Positions 30,773 through 31,461 of a stretch of 31,461 nt of DNA are shown here, piece by piece. Origin of the DNA: CAYSPU01 sp964432995 (lineage in GTDB: Bacteria; Verrucomicrobiota; Verrucomicrobiia; Limisphaerales; JAHDYP01); assembly GCA_964432995.1 (NCBI GenBank), contig CAYSPU010000031.1, forward strand, positions 1 through 31,461, given 5' to 3'. The position numbers were made by a program, and so were the translations under genes. The first letter of the stretch is position 1; each line of letters begins with the position of its first letter. The notes beneath the pieces were generated by a model. The model had not been told where the DNA came from, did not search any database, and saw only the letters and a list, made by a program, of their open reading frames with translations.

Positions 30773-31461
30773 ATGATCGCACGGGGACTTCTTCCCCTCA
30801 CCATCGCCGGTCTGTGCACCTGGGCCGTCCAGGGGCAGGTTCTCTTCACCGGCAACTACACCGAAACATTCGAAGCGCTCGGACCGTCGGGCACGACGTG
30901 GCTCGAAGGCTGGGGCGGGTTCCGCTACGCCGGCAGCGGCACGATCGGAGCCGACCTCAACCTGGGCGTTTCCACGGGGTCGGCTACCGGCGGCGGCCTC
31001 TACAACCTCGGCCTGTCCGGCGAGACCGACCGCGCCGTCGGCAGCCTCGCGTCGTCGAGCACCATCCCCGGATTCGGCCTGCGCCTGCGCAACGGGACGG
31101 GGGGACCGCTCGACGACCTGATGTTCAGCGGGGCGATGGAGCAATGGCGGAGTGGTTCGTCAGCCACCGTCGACGAGTCGATGGTCTGTGAATACAGCCT
31201 GAACGCCGCGGGCTTGTTTGACGACTCGGCCACCTGGCTCCGCCTGAGTGGTCTCGACCTGCTGGAGCGGCAGACGGGAACCACCTCCGCCGGGGCGCTG
31301 GATGGGAACCTGGCGGAGAACCGGCTGCAGATGTCGGCCGCACTGCACAACCTCGGTTGGGCGGACCAGGGAACCCTCACACTACGGTGGCTGGACGCCG
31401 ACAACACGGGGAGCGACGGCATTTACGCGCTCGACGACTTCGGCGTGACGGCCATCGCCTC
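30773..31461 (+). CDS. Secreted beta-sandwich protein, 5' part
   Basis: The open frame runs from ATG 30773 to the window edge (229 codons seen). A strong AAGGAGG at 30761-30767 lies 5 bases before the ATG. The product has a signal peptide (about residues 1-21) followed by a module with NYTETFEALGPSGTTWLEGW, then GGLYNLGLSGETDRAVGSLA, FGLRLRNGTG, MEQWRSGS, LDGNLAENRLQMSAAL and LTLRWLDADNTGSDGIYALD followed by DFGVTA. This pattern (EQWR, LDGN, RW-D-DN-GSD-DDF) recurs in large surface proteins of Verrucomicrobiota and Bacteroidota, often with lamin-tail or PEP-CTERM regions. Function is unknown, and the C-terminus, where a sorting signal would be, is outside the window. Confidence 0.82.
   Translation, partial: MIARGLLPLTIAGLCTWAVQGQVLFTGNYTETFEALGPSGTTWLEGWGGFRYAGSGTIGADLNLGVSTGSATGGGLYNLGLSGETDRAVGSLASSSTIPGFGLRLRNGTGGPLDDLMFSGAMEQWRSGSSATVDESMVCEYSLNAAGLFDDSATWLRLSGLDLLERQTGTTSAGALDGNLAENRLQMSAALHNLGWADQGTLTLRWLDADNTGSDGIYALDDFGVTAIA

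Noticed and set aside
1..31461. CRISPR array, transposase, integrase or prophage genes
   Set aside because: No regularly spaced repeats, no target-site duplications and no recombinase motifs were found on either strand.

Overview
The window reads as a chromosomal segment of a high-GC, diderm, flagellated bacterium, most likely Verrucomicrobiota (Limisphaerales-like). Support for this is indirect but consistent: secreted DUF1080 and ThuA-like proteins, a DUF6580 membrane protein, a PUR-domain (DUF3276) protein, a secreted beta-sandwich protein of the kind often linked to PEP-CTERM or lamin-tail proteins, and L- and P-ring flagellar genes, which require an outer membrane. No rRNA, tRNA, CRISPR array, integrase or transposase was seen. 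The taxonomic call is inference from gene content.

Layout. 1-4868 (+): end of a flagellar operon, flgH (3' part)-flgI-rod-binding flgJ-type-flgN-flgK-flgL, tightly packed. 5068-8599 (+): a sugar cluster with a tagatose/psicose 3-epimerase-like TIM barrel, a secreted DUF1080 (3-keto-glycoside hydrolase family) protein and two tandem secreted ThuA-like paralogues. 8606-9598 (-): zinc-free quinone oxidoreductase. 9766-10053 (+): PUR-domain nucleic-acid-binding protein. 10119-11122 (-): nadD and rsfS. 11238-12474 (-): a two-gene unit of an SPFH membrane protein and an Arc-type ribbon-helix-helix regulator, with a palindrome over the predicted transcription start. 12861-13963 (+): phosphatidylglycerol synthesis pair pgsA-pgpA. 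13943-14738: small membrane protein and a minimal zincin. 14769-17408 (-): long U32 protein. 17518-23980 (+): M16 protease and a SWIM/SNF2 helicase. 24046-25107 (-): zinc alcohol dehydrogenase. 25221-26370 (+): DUF6580 membrane protein and YfcE-type phosphodiesterase. 26532-27849 (-): hypA-hypB nickel maturation genes. 28147-30597 (-): hybrid sensor kinase. 30773-end (+): secreted protein cut by the window edge.

The most unusual non-coding signal is around hypAB. Three intergenic elements (26374-26440, 26453-26503, 27962-28085) are each built from two inverted 23-nt half-units that are hairpins in their own right. The two halves of each element match at 19 or 20 of 23 positions, and most differences are compensatory in the stem, so structure is preserved. 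They lie on both sides of the hyp genes. Other structured intergenic DNA includes a perfect 14-bp inverted repeat upstream of pgsA and a multi-arm fold downstream of flgL.

Most genes are ordinary housekeeping or accessory genes. The best candidates for new biology are the hairpin-pair elements, the SPFH-Arc unit with its palindrome, and the extracytoplasmic 3-keto-sugar cluster. Several genes also appear to have promoters that place transcription start at or within about 10 nt of the start codon without a Shine-Dalgarno sequence, suggesting leaderless translation is common here.
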